A stretch of DNA of 64,000 bases from contig NZ_JAASQV010000002.1 in the NCBI RefSeq assembly GCF_011761945.1, forward strand, positions 1,116,001 through 1,180,000, given 5' to 3'. This DNA comes from Sphingomonas leidyi (GTDB taxonomy: Bacteria; Pseudomonadota; Alphaproteobacteria; Sphingomonadales; Sphingomonadaceae). Under the pieces are notes generated by a model that was not told the DNA's origin, did not search any database, and saw nothing but the letters and a program-made list of their open reading frames with translations. The translations under genes were made by a program, and so were the position numbers. This document shows, piece by piece, positions 48,973 through 56,746 of the stretch (positions are counted from its first letter, which is position 1; the number at the start of each line of letters is the position of its first letter).

Positions 48973-50178
48973 TCAGCCTGCCTTCGCCGCGGTGTTGACG
49001 CCCATCGACTTGAGATACTGCTTCACGTTGCGCGCGGCCTGGCGCAGGCGCTGTTCGTTCTCGACCATTGCGATGCGCACATAGCCCTCGCCATTCTCGC
49101 CATAGCCGACGCCCGGCGCGACCGCGACCTTGGCATGGGTGAGCAGCTGCTTGGAGAATTCCAGGCTGCCCAGATGCGCCAGTGCCGGCGGCAGCGGCGC
49201 CCAGGCGAACATGCTCGCGGGCGGGGAGGGGATTTCCCAGCCCGCGCGACCGAAGCTCTCGACCAGCACGTCGCGGCGCTTGTGATAGAGTTGGCGATTG
49301 GCCTCGACGATGTCCTGCGGGCCGTTGAGCGCGGCGCAGGCGGCGGCCTGGATCGGCGTGAAGGCGCCATAGTCGAGGTACGACTTCACGCGCGTCATCG
49401 CCGCGATCAGCTGCTTGTTGCCCACCGCGAAGCCCATGCGCCAGCCGGCCATCGAATAGGTCTTGGAGAGCGAGGTGAACTCGATCGCCACGTCCTTGGC
49501 GCCCTTGACCTGCAGGATCGACACGGTCGGCTTGCCGTCGAAATACAGCTCCGAATAGGCGAGGTCGGAGAGGATCCACACCTTGTTCTCGCGCGCCCAG
49601 GCGACGAGCCGCTCGTAGAAGGCGAGGTCCACCGTCTCGGCGGTCGGGTTCGACGGATAGTTGACCACCAGGATCGAGGGGCGCGGCACGGTGAAGGCCA
49701 TCGCCCGCTCGAGGCTTTCGAAATAATGTTCGTCCGGCGTGGTCGGCACCGCGCGGATCGTGGCGCCGGCGATGATGAAGCCGAACGTGTGGATCGGGTA
49801 GCTCGGGTTGGGCGCCAGCACCACGTCGCCCGGCGCGGTGATCGCGGTGGCGAGGCTGGCCAGGCCCTCCTTCGAGCCCATGGTCACGACGACTTCGGTC
49901 TCGGGATCGATGTCGACGCCGAAGCGGCGGGCGTAATAGTTGGCCTGGGCGCGGCGCAGGCCGGGAATGCCCTTGGACTGGGAATAGCCATGGGCATCGG
50001 GCTTGCGGGCGACTTCGACCAGCTTGTCGATCACGTGCTGGGGCGGCGGCAGGTCGGGATTGCCCATGCCGAGATCGATGATGTCCTCCCCTGCCGCACG
50101 CGCCGCTGCCCGCATCGCATTGACTTCGGCGATGACATAGGGGGGCAGGCGCTTCATGCGGTAGAATTCTTCGGACAT
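48973..50178 (-). CDS. alaC: Aminotransferase class I/II, AlaC/LL-DAP-aminotransferase-like
   Basis: A 401-residue PLP enzyme. MSEEFYRMKRLPPYVIAEVN is the normal start of this group. IDLGMGNPDLPPP and VTMGSKEGLASLATA are the substrate and PLP-phosphate regions; NYPSNPTAE binds the cofactor, SLSKTYSMAGWRMGF carries the PLP lysine, and GYVRIAMVENEQRL the arginine that binds the substrate carboxylate. It probably makes alanine from pyruvate and glutamate or acts on related acids; the LL-DAP label often given is less likely since sphingomonads use the succinylase route. ATG at 50178 has GAGG upstream and avoids an extension with no homologous look. Confidence 0.93.
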   Translation of the reverse strand: MSEEFYRMKRLPPYVIAEVNAMRAAARAAGEDIIDLGMGNPDLPPPQHVIDKLVEVARKPDAHGYSQSKGIPGLRRAQANYYARRFGVDIDPETEVVVTMGSKEGLASLATAITAPGDVVLAPNPSYPIHTFGFIIAGATIRAVPTTPDEHYFESLERAMAFTVPRPSILVVNYPSNPTAETVDLAFYERLVAWARENKVWILSDLAYSELYFDGKPTVSILQVKGAKDVAIEFTSLSKTYSMAGWRMGFAVGNKQLIAAMTRVKSYLDYGAFTPIQAAACAALNGPQDIVEANRQLYHKRRDVLVESFGRAGWEIPSPPASMFAWAPLPPALAHLGSLEFSKQLLTHAKVAVAPGVGYGENGEGYVRIAMVENEQRLRQAARNVKQYLKSMGVNTAAKAG

Positions 50179-50306
50179 TTCCTCGTCTCTCAGGGATTGG
50201 AGCGCGGCACGAACTTGTGCCGTGCACATGTCCTACGCCATGTTCGCGCCTGCGGGAATGACGAGTTGCCTGTGGTGCGCTAAAGCGGCGCTTGAAGAGG
50301 ATGAGC

Positions 50307-52043
50307 ATGGCCGAAACGACCACACCGCCGATTCCCGATCTCGAGGACCTGCAGCACTGGACCTGGGTGCTCGGCCGCGCGCAGCAGATGATGCTCGAGC
50401 ACGGCCTCGACATGATGGAGCACGCCGCGCCGCCCTTCGGTACGCTGCTCGATCCCGCCGCGGCTGTGAAGGCGACCACCGATTTCTGGTCGGACACGAT
50501 GAAGCTCTGGCAGCGTTTCCTCGATCCGCAGAACGCCCAGCCTTTCGAGGAGACGCCCGAGCAGGCGCGCGACAAGCGCTTCAAGGCGCCGCAATGGCGC
50601 GAGGAGCCGGTGTTCGACTTTCTGCGCCAGAGCTATCTGGTGATCGCCGACCATATGCTGCGCGGCGTCGACGGGCTGGAGGGGATGGACCCCAGGCAGA
50701 AGGACCAGGTGCGCTTCGCGACCAGGGGCTTCCTCGACGCGATGAGCCCGACCAACTTCCCCGCGACCAACCCCGAAGTGCTCGAGAAGATCGTCGAGAC
50801 CAAGGGCGAGAGCCTGCTCAAGGGGCTGTCCAACATGCTGGGCGACCTGGCCAAGGGGCAGATGACCCAGACCGCCGAGGGCGCCTATGAGCTGGGCCGC
50901 AACCTGGCGATGACGCCGGGCAAGGTGGTGAAGCGCACGCCGCTCTACGAGCTGATCCAATATGCCCCGGCGGAAGGCGCGAAACAGGTCTATGCGACGC
51001 CGCTGCTGATCTTCCCGCCCTGGATCAACCGCTTCTACATCCTCGACCTCAATCCCGAGAAGAGCTTCATCCGCTGGGCGGTGGAGCAGGGGCTCACCGT
51101 GTTCGTCGTCTCGTGGAAGTCCGCCGACGCCACGATGAAGGACATAGTCTGGGACGATTTCGTCGAGGGCGGGCAGATCGACGCGATCGACACGGTGCGC
51201 GATCTGCTCGGCGTGGAGGCCGTGCACGCGATCGGCTATTGCGTTGCCGGCACCACGCTCGCCGCGACGCTGGCGGTGCTGCACGCAAGGGGGCAGGCCG
51301 AGAAGGTGCGGAGCGCGACCTTCTTCACCGCGCAGGTCGATTTCTCCGAGGCCGGCGAACTGGGCATGTTCGTCGACGACGACCAGCTGGCGATGATTCG
51401 CAGCCTGGGCGGCGAGGGATTCCTCGACGGGCGCTACATGGCGGCGACGTTCAACCTGCTGCGCGGGCGCGACCTGATCTGGAACTACGTCACCAACAAC
51501 TATCTGATGGGCAAGGACTATGCCCCGTTCGACCTGCTCCACTGGAATTCGGACGTCACCAACCTGCCCGCGCGCTGGCACATGAGCTATCTGACCGACC
51601 TCTACCGCGACAACAAGCTGGTCCAGCCCGGCGCGCTGGCGATCGGCGGCACGCCGCTCGATCTCGCGAAGGTGGCGACTCCCACCTATGTCCAGGCCGG
51701 GCGCGAGGATCACATCGCTCCGGCGCAGAGCGTCTGGAAGATCACGCAGTATTTCAGGGGGCCGCTCAAGTTCGTGCTCGCCGGATCGGGGCACATCGCC
51801 GGCGTGGTGAACCCGCCCTCCGCGCAGAAATATCAATATTGGACCAATTCGGAGAAGGTCGAATCGCTCACCGAATTTTTCGCGGGAGCAAAAGAGACCA
51901 AGGGGAGTTGGTGGCCCGACTGGATCGGCTGGCTCGACGCGCTCGATGCCGCCAGGGTTCCGGCCAAGGGCGCGCGGATTCCGGGCAAGGGCAAGCTCAA
52001 GCCCTTGGAGGATGCGCCGGGAAGCTATGTCCGGATGCGCTGA
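50307..52043 (+). CDS. phaC: Class I poly(3-hydroxyalkanoate) synthase
   Basis: A 578-residue polymerase that builds polyhydroxyalkanoate from hydroxyacyl-CoA on the granule surface. The lipase-like box GYCVAGTT has the nucleophile Cys312; the catalytic Asp lies in AGREDHIAP near 467 and the His in GSGHIAGVVNPP near 496. The N-terminal domain (about 1-200) and length fit class I. ATG at 50307 is 6 bases after AGAGG; the in-frame TTG/ATG upstream are less well placed. It precedes the phasin gene by 120 bp, which holds the presumed PhaR operator. No phaA/phaB here. Confidence 0.96.
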   Translation: MAETTTPPIPDLEDLQHWTWVLGRAQQMMLEHGLDMMEHAAPPFGTLLDPAAAVKATTDFWSDTMKLWQRFLDPQNAQPFEETPEQARDKRFKAPQWREEPVFDFLRQSYLVIADHMLRGVDGLEGMDPRQKDQVRFATRGFLDAMSPTNFPATNPEVLEKIVETKGESLLKGLSNMLGDLAKGQMTQTAEGAYELGRNLAMTPGKVVKRTPLYELIQYAPAEGAKQVYATPLLIFPPWINRFYILDLNPEKSFIRWAVEQGLTVFVVSWKSADATMKDIVWDDFVEGGQIDAIDTVRDLLGVEAVHAIGYCVAGTTLAATLAVLHARGQAEKVRSATFFTAQVDFSEAGELGMFVDDDQLAMIRSLGGEGFLDGRYMAATFNLLRGRDLIWNYVTNNYLMGKDYAPFDLLHWNSDVTNLPARWHMSYLTDLYRDNKLVQPGALAIGGTPLDLAKVATPTYVQAGREDHIAPAQSVWKITQYFRGPLKFVLAGSGHIAGVVNPPSAQKYQYWTNSEKVESLTEFFAGAKETKGSWWPDWIGWLDALDAARVPAKGARIPGKGKLKPLEDAPGSYVRMR

Positions 52044-52073
52044 TTTCCCGCGCTATCCCAGGCTTTTATCTAT

Positions 52074-52139
52074 TTTTGTGCAGTGCACAAAAGTCACTTG
52101 CATTGCAGTGCAAGAAGAGCTACATGCTGCATCGCAGCA
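52074..52139. promoter_or_regulatory. Triple dyad upstream of phasin, probable PhaR operator
   Basis: Three palindromes in 66 bp: TTTTGTGCA-G-TGCACAAAA (52074-52092), CTTGCA-TTGCAG-TGCAAG (52097-52114) and TGCTGC-ATC-GCAGCA (52125-52139). The last contains CTGC-N3-GCAG, the consensus known for PhaR, the PHA-responsive repressor of phasin genes. The TGC-rich pattern is shared by all three. The phasin start is 25 bases downstream. Confidence 0.7.
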
Positions 52140-52163
52140 ATAGCTTTATGGGGAAGGCACATC

Positions 52164-52931
52164 ATGGCCACCAAAGGACCGAAGACCGGCGCGCCCAAGC
52201 CCGTCGCTCCGAAGCCTGCGGCGCGCGCCAAGCCCGCGCCGAAAGTTGCTGCGCCCAAGGCTGAGAAGCCCGAGCCGGTGAAGGCCGCCGAGACGATCGT
52301 CGAGGCTCCCGTCGTCGCCGAGCCGGTCCCGGTCCTTGAGGCAGCACCGCAGGAAGTGACCGAAACCGAAACCGTCCAAGCCGTGGCCGAGACCCCCGTC
52401 GAGCAGATCGCCGAGGTTGCCGCGGAAACCGCAATCACCGCCGTCGAAGCCGTCGAGGAGACGGTCGCCGCGCCGGAAGTGAAGGGAAGCTGGAAGATGA
52501 CCACCATCGAGAACGCCACCGACAAGGCCCAGGCTCTGTTCGCCGAGTGGAACGACCGCACCAAGGCCGCCGTCGAGAAGTCGACCAAGCTGGTCGAGGA
52601 AGCCAATGACTTCGCCAAGGGCAATGTCGAGGCGCTGGTCGAGTCGGGCCGCATCGCCGCCAAGGGCTTCGAGGGCCTGGGCCAGGACGCCGCCGAATAT
52701 GGCCGCAAGTCGTTCGAGAGCGCGACCGCCGCGCTGAAGAACCTCGCCGCCGTCAAGTCGCCGACCGAGTTCTTCAAGCTGCAGAGCGACTATTTCCGCG
52801 GCGCGTTCGACTCGTACGTCGCCGAGGCGTCGAAGAACACCGAGGCGCTGATCAAGCTCGCCAGCGATGCCGCGCAGCCGCTGTCGAACCGCGTTGCCGT
52901 CGCCGCCGAGAAGGTGAAGACCGCCGCGTAA
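52164..52931 (+). CDS. phaP: Phasin family protein
   Basis: A 255-residue granule-coating protein. The first 105 residues are Ala/Pro/Lys/Glu-rich and low in complexity ([19 protein letters not shown]). The phasin domain (about 110-250) has the helix pattern [37 protein letters not shown] and [18 protein letters not shown], matching Phasin_2. The ATG at 52164 follows GGGGAAGG. It binds and stabilises PHA granules made by PhaC, encoded directly upstream. Three TGC-rich dyads just before it fit repression by PhaR when no polymer is present. Two hairpins, one with a T-tract, follow. Confidence 0.93.
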   Translation: MATKGPKTGAPKPVAPKPAARAKPAPKVAAPKAEKPEPVKAAETIVEAPVVAEPVPVLEAAPQEVTETETVQAVAETPVEQIAEVAAETAITAVEAVEETVAAPEVKGSWKMTTIENATDKAQALFAEWNDRTKAAVEKSTKLVEEANDFAKGNVEALVESGRIAAKGFEGLGQDAAEYGRKSFESATAALKNLAAVKSPTEFFKLQSDYFRGAFDSYVAEASKNTEALIKLASDAAQPLSNRVAVAAEKVKTAA

Positions 52932-52964
52932 GCCGGCGCTTCCGGCCTGCCGGAAGACGAGATC

Positions 52965-52998
52965 AGGGCGGTCGTCCCCCGGGGGCGGCCGCCCTTTT
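52965..52998 (+). terminator. Terminator after phasin
   Basis: GGGCGGTCGTCC pairs with GGGCGGCCGCCC (with G-U pairs) across a small C/G-rich loop and is followed by TTTTCC. A smaller hairpin CTTCCGG-CCTG-CCGGAAG (52939-52956) lies right after the stop. Confidence 0.75.
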
Positions 52999-53106
52999 CC
53001 TTTCCGGTGTCTCGTCGGGGGGCACGCGTGGCCGGCGGCCTTGCCCTTGGGAGCGCGAGCCCATATTTTCGGCGGCGTGACAGATCCCGTGAAATTCGAC
53101 ATCAGC

Positions 53107-53451
53107 ATGCCATGGCGCATGGCCGAGGACGGCAATGACGACGACCGGGGCAACGACCCCTCCGTCGGCATTGCCACGCGCACGCGCACCCGGACGAAGA
53201 AGCCCACGCCCTATCGCGTGCTGATGCTCAACGACGACTATACGCCGATGGAGTTCGTCGTGCTCGTCCTGCAGCGCTTCTTCCGGATGAACATGGAAGA
53301 GGCGACGCGCGTGATGCTCCACGTCCATCAGCGCGGCGTGGGCGTATGCGGCGTGTTCAGCTACGAAGTCGCCGAGACCAAGGTGGCGCAGGTGATCGAC
53401 TTCGCCCGCCAGAACCAGCACCCGCTGCAATGCACGCTGGAAAAGGCGTAG
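53107..53451 (+). CDS. clpS: ATP-dependent Clp protease adaptor ClpS
   Basis: A 114-residue N-end-rule adaptor that delivers substrates with large N-terminal residues to Clp[23 protein letters not shown] has the NDDYTPMEF motif that forms the N-degron pocket; [24 protein letters not shown] and HPLQCTLEK complete the domain. The N-terminal tail is acidic and disordered, as usual. Start is uncertain: ATG 53107, ATG 53119 or GTG 53077 are in frame and none has a clear ribosome-binding site. clpA is not adjacent here. Confidence 0.93.
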   Translation: MPWRMAEDGNDDDRGNDPSVGIATRTRTRTKKPTPYRVLMLNDDYTPMEFVVLVLQRFFRMNMEEATRVMLHVHQRGVGVCGVFSYEVAETKVAQVIDFARQNQHPLQCTLEKA

Positions 53452-53635
53452 GGCGATCGTTTCGCGCCTGCCTCCGTATCGACCCGTGTAGGCATTTTTC
53501 CGGGAAACACAGCGGCCCCGGCCCGGGCTATGAGATCTTCCGTTCCTGGGAACCGGGGGGTTTCGGGCGGGAACGGGGGCCGGACGGCGCGACTTGTCAT
53601 CGCAGACGTCCGGCCCCTCGCGTTCCCGGCGAAGC

Positions 53636-54370
53636 TCAGCGCGCCCGGGGCAGCCAGCCGAGGTCGAGCCCCTCGTAGCGGTTGACATAATTGGCCGCGC
53701 GGGCAAGCGCGCGCTCGTCGAGCAGCGTGACGCGGCCGCCCTCCCGGGCGATCATCCCTTCCTCCTCGAGTTGGCGCAGCATGCGGTTGACATGCACGGC
53801 GGTGAGGCCGGTCGCGTCGCCCACTTCCTCCTGCGTCAGCCCCAGCGGAAAGACATTGGCGAGGCTCTTGTCGGTGGCGCGCAGGCGATTGCGCAACTCG
53901 AGCAGCAGCGCCGCGACCCGGGCCTTGGCGCTGGTGCGGCCAAGTGCGGCCAGCCGGTCGGTCAATGCGACGCGTTCGATCTGCGAATAGACCAGCACCA
54001 TCGCGGCGAGGCGCGGATGATCGAGCATCAGATCCGACAGCACGCCGCGATCGAACGGGCAGACCACGCAGTCGGACAGCGCGGCCAGGGTCTCGGGCGC
54101 TTCCCGATAGACTGCGCTGGAAATCCCCAGCATGTCGCCCGGAAAGAGGAAGCGCAGGATCTGGCGGCTGCCATCGTCGAGCAGCACATAGCTCATCATC
54201 AGGCCCTTGCGCAGGATATAGAGTTCGTTGCCGCCCTCATTCTCGCGCTGGAGCACCGCCCCGCGGCGCAAGTGGCGCTGGCGTTCTTCCAATCTTTCGA
54301 GCGCTTTCCGCTCGACCTCTGATAAGTCGATCAGCTCGCTCAGCCTCTCCGCGAAACAACTGCCGGACAC
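53636..54370 (-). CDS. Crp/Fnr-family transcriptional regulator
   Basis: A 244-residue regulator with an N-terminal cyclic-nucleotide-binding fold (RHLRRGAVLQRENEGGNELYIL; LRFLFPGDMLGISS) and a C-terminal HTH (LTQEEVGDATGLTAVHVNRMLRQL). The FNR cysteine cluster is absent: only CF near the start and VVCPF are seen, so Fe-S sensing is unlikely. It may sense a nucleotide or other ligand. GTG at 54370 is chosen because GGGGAGAAG precedes it at ideal spacing; a longer ATG version is poor. It diverges from murA with about 120 bp between. Confidence 0.9.
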   Translation of the reverse strand: MSGSCFAERLSELIDLSEVERKALERLEERQRHLRRGAVLQRENEGGNELYILRKGLMMSYVLLDDGSRQILRFLFPGDMLGISSAVYREAPETLAALSDCVVCPFDRGVLSDLMLDHPRLAAMVLVYSQIERVALTDRLAALGRTSAKARVAALLLELRNRLRATDKSLANVFPLGLTQEEVGDATGLTAVHVNRMLRQLEEEGMIAREGGRVTLLDERALARAANYVNRYEGLDLGWLPRAR

Positions 54371-54491
54371 GCGATGGCTTCTCCCCACGCGCAATGCAAA
54401 GCAGTGCAACTGAATCAATGCATTAAAATCGATCAAGGGTGCGAAAAACGCCTGCCCTTGCGCGTGGCGGGACAAAGATTAGAAGCCCGGC

Positions 54492-55775
54492 ATGGACCGT
54501 ATTCTCATTCGCGGCGGCAAACGCCTTTCCGGCAAGATTCCCGTCTCCGGCGCCAAGAACGCGGCGCTCACGCTGATGCCCTGCGCGCTGCTCACCGACG
54601 AGCCGCTGACCTTGCGGAACCTGCCGCGCCTGGCGGACGTGGACAGCTTCGGCCATCTGCTCAACGAGCTCGGTGCCTCGACCGCGATCGAAGGCACGCG
54701 GCCCAGCGATTTCGGCCGGGTGATGACCGTGCGGGCGGGCAAGCTCACCTCGACCGTGGCGCCCTATGACATCGTCCGCAAGATGCGCGCCTCGATCCTG
54801 GTGCTCGGCCCGCTGCTCGGCCGCGCGGGCGAGGCGACGGTGTCGCTGCCTGGCGGCTGCGCGATCGGCAACCGCCCGATCGACCTGCACCTGAAGGCGC
54901 TCGAGGCGATGGGCGCCGAGATCGAGATCGCCGCGGGCTATGTGAAGGCGACGGCGCCCGGCGGTCGGCTGCGCGGCGGGCGCTACAGCTTCCCGGTGGT
55001 CTCGGTCGGCGCGACCGAGAACGCGCTGATGGCGGCGGTCACCGCCAAGGGCACCACTGTTTTCGACAATGCCGCGCGCGAACCCGAGATCGTCGACCTG
55101 TGCAACCTGCTCGTCGCGATGGGCGCGCATATCCAGGGCATCGGCACCGAACGGCTGGAGATCGAAGGCCGGGACCGCCTGCACGGCGCGACCTATGCGG
55201 TGATGCCCGACCGGATCGAGGCGGGCAGCTATGCCTGCGCGGCGGCGATCACCGGCGGCGACGTCGAACTGGTCGGCGCGGCGGCGAACGACATGCGCGC
55301 GACTCTCGACGCGCTGGTCCAGGCCGGAGTGACGGTCGAGGAGACCAGGGGCGGGATCCGCGTGGCAGCCAACGGCCCGCTCAAGCCGCTGACGCTGTCG
55401 ACCGCGCCCTTCCCGGGCTTCGCGACCGATATGCAGGCGCAGTTCATGGCGATGCAATGCATGGCCGAGGGCGCCAGCGTCTTCACCGAGACGATCTTCG
55501 AGAACCGCTACATGCACGTGCCCGAGCTGGCGCGGATGGGCGCCCATATCGATGTGCGTGGGCGCACCGCGGTGGTGCACGGGCCGACCAGGCTGGTCGG
55601 CGCGCAAGTGATGGCGACCGATCTCCGCGCCTCGATGAGCCTGATCCTCGCCGGTCTGGCGGCCGAGGGCGAGACGCAGGTCAACCGCGTCTATCACCTC
55701 GACCGCGGCTATGAGCGGCTGGAGGAGAAGCTTTCGGCGGTGGGCGCGGATATCGAGCGGGTCGGCGACGGCTAG
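54492..55775 (+). CDS. murA: UDP-N-acetylglucosamine 1-carboxyvinyltransferase
   Basis: A 427-residue enzyme that adds enolpyruvate to UDP-GlcNAc, the first committed step of peptidoglycan synthesis, in the cytoplasm. [15 protein letters not shown] (20-34) has the substrate Lys22/Asn23, and [16 protein letters not shown] has the catalytic Cys123, so fosfomycin sensitivity is expected. [31 protein letters not shown] and [12 protein letters not shown] are the later conserved blocks. ATG start is unambiguous. The alpha/beta hydrolase starts 5 bases after its stop. Confidence 0.97.
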   Translation: MDRILIRGGKRLSGKIPVSGAKNAALTLMPCALLTDEPLTLRNLPRLADVDSFGHLLNELGASTAIEGTRPSDFGRVMTVRAGKLTSTVAPYDIVRKMRASILVLGPLLGRAGEATVSLPGGCAIGNRPIDLHLKALEAMGAEIEIAAGYVKATAPGGRLRGGRYSFPVVSVGATENALMAAVTAKGTTVFDNAAREPEIVDLCNLLVAMGAHIQGIGTERLEIEGRDRLHGATYAVMPDRIEAGSYACAAAITGGDVELVGAAANDMRATLDALVQAGVTVEETRGGIRVAANGPLKPLTLSTAPFPGFATDMQAQFMAMQCMAEGASVFTETIFENRYMHVPELARMGAHIDVRGRTAVVHGPTRLVGAQVMATDLRASMSLILAGLAAEGETQVNRVYHLDRGYERLEEKLSAVGADIERVGDG

Positions 55776-55780
55776 GGCAG

Positions 55781-56659
55781 ATGCTCGGGCGGCGCTTCAG
55801 CCTGGCGATCGGGGCGGCGGCGCTGCTGCTGTTCCTGGTGCTGACGGCAAGCTGGTTCCTCGCATCGAAGATCGCCGCCGGGCATGCCTCGGCAGTGGCG
55901 CCGGTGCCGCCGCCGGCCGAGCAGGTGCAGCTTGCGGCGCGGGACGGTGTTTCGCTCGCCGGCACCTATTGGCCCGGGCGACGCCCCGATGCGCCGGCGG
56001 TGCTGCTCCTCCACGGCGTCGGCGCCTCGCGGAACCAGACCGCGCCGATGGCCGAGGCGCTGGTGGCGCAAGGCTATGCGGCGCTGGCGATCGACCTGCG
56101 CGGGCATGGCGCGTCGACGATCACCGATCATAGCTATGGGCTCGACGAAGGGCTGGACGCGCGCGCGGCGTTCGGCTGGTTGAAGGCAAGGCAGCATGGC
56201 GCGAAGGTGGCGGTGATCGGCGTCTCGCTGGGCGGCGCTGCGGCGCTGATCGGGCGCGACGGCATGGTCCCGGCCGATGCGCTGGTGCTGGTCGCAGTGT
56301 TCCCCGACATTCGTCATGCGATCTACAACCGGATGGCGGCGGTGCTGACGGCGGCGGGCGCGACGCTGGCCGAGCCGCTGCTGAGTTTCCAGGCGCTGCC
56401 ACGTTATGGCGTGTGGCCCGGGCGGATCGCGCCGATCGCGGCGATCCGGGACTATCCCGGACCGGTCTTCGTGATTGGCGGCGCGGCAGATCGCTACACG
56501 CCGCCGGCGGAGACCCGCGCGCTCCATCGGGCCGCGCCGAACCGCAAGGCATTGTGGCTGGTACCGGGGCTGTCGCATGGCGAGGTGAGCAATCTGCACG
56601 ACGCCGAATGGGCGCGGCGAATCGGCGGGTTCCTGCGCGAGACGATCGAGACGCCATAG
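55781..56659 (+). CDS. Membrane-anchored alpha/beta hydrolase
   Basis: A 292-residue protein with an N-terminal membrane segment (about 5-29) and an extracytoplasmic alpha/beta-hydrolase domain. LLLHGVGASRNQ is the oxyanion region, VIGVSLGGAAAL the nucleophile elbow, GGAADRYTPP the acid, and PGLSHGEVSN the catalytic His. It may be an esterase or peptidase; the substrate is unknown. Coupled to murA by a 5-base gap, so it may share its transcript, but a cell-wall role is only inferred. A palindrome follows it. Confidence 0.85.
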   Translation: MLGRRFSLAIGAAALLLFLVLTASWFLASKIAAGHASAVAPVPPPAEQVQLAARDGVSLAGTYWPGRRPDAPAVLLLHGVGASRNQTAPMAEALVAQGYAALAIDLRGHGASTITDHSYGLDEGLDARAAFGWLKARQHGAKVAVIGVSLGGAAALIGRDGMVPADALVLVAVFPDIRHAIYNRMAAVLTAAGATLAEPLLSFQALPRYGVWPGRIAPIAAIRDYPGPVFVIGGAADRYTPPAETRALHRAAPNRKALWLVPGLSHGEVSNLHDAEWARRIGGFLRETIETP

Positions 56660-56680
56660 GTTGCGGACTCGTATTCCCTC

Positions 56681-56714
56681 GCCCGTCATCGTCCTCTTCG
56701 CAGGGATGACGGGC
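56681..56714. repeat. Palindromic repeat between convergent genes
   Basis: GCCCGTCATC (56681-56690) and GATGACGGGC (56705-56714) are perfect 10-bp arms with a 14-nt spacer GTCCTCTTCGCAGG. It resembles the widespread CGTCAT...ATGACG intergenic repeats and could serve both convergent genes as a transcript end. Confidence 0.6.
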
Positions 56715-56746
56715 CTGGTTCCAAGGCCTTGCTCGGAGTTGCCGAC

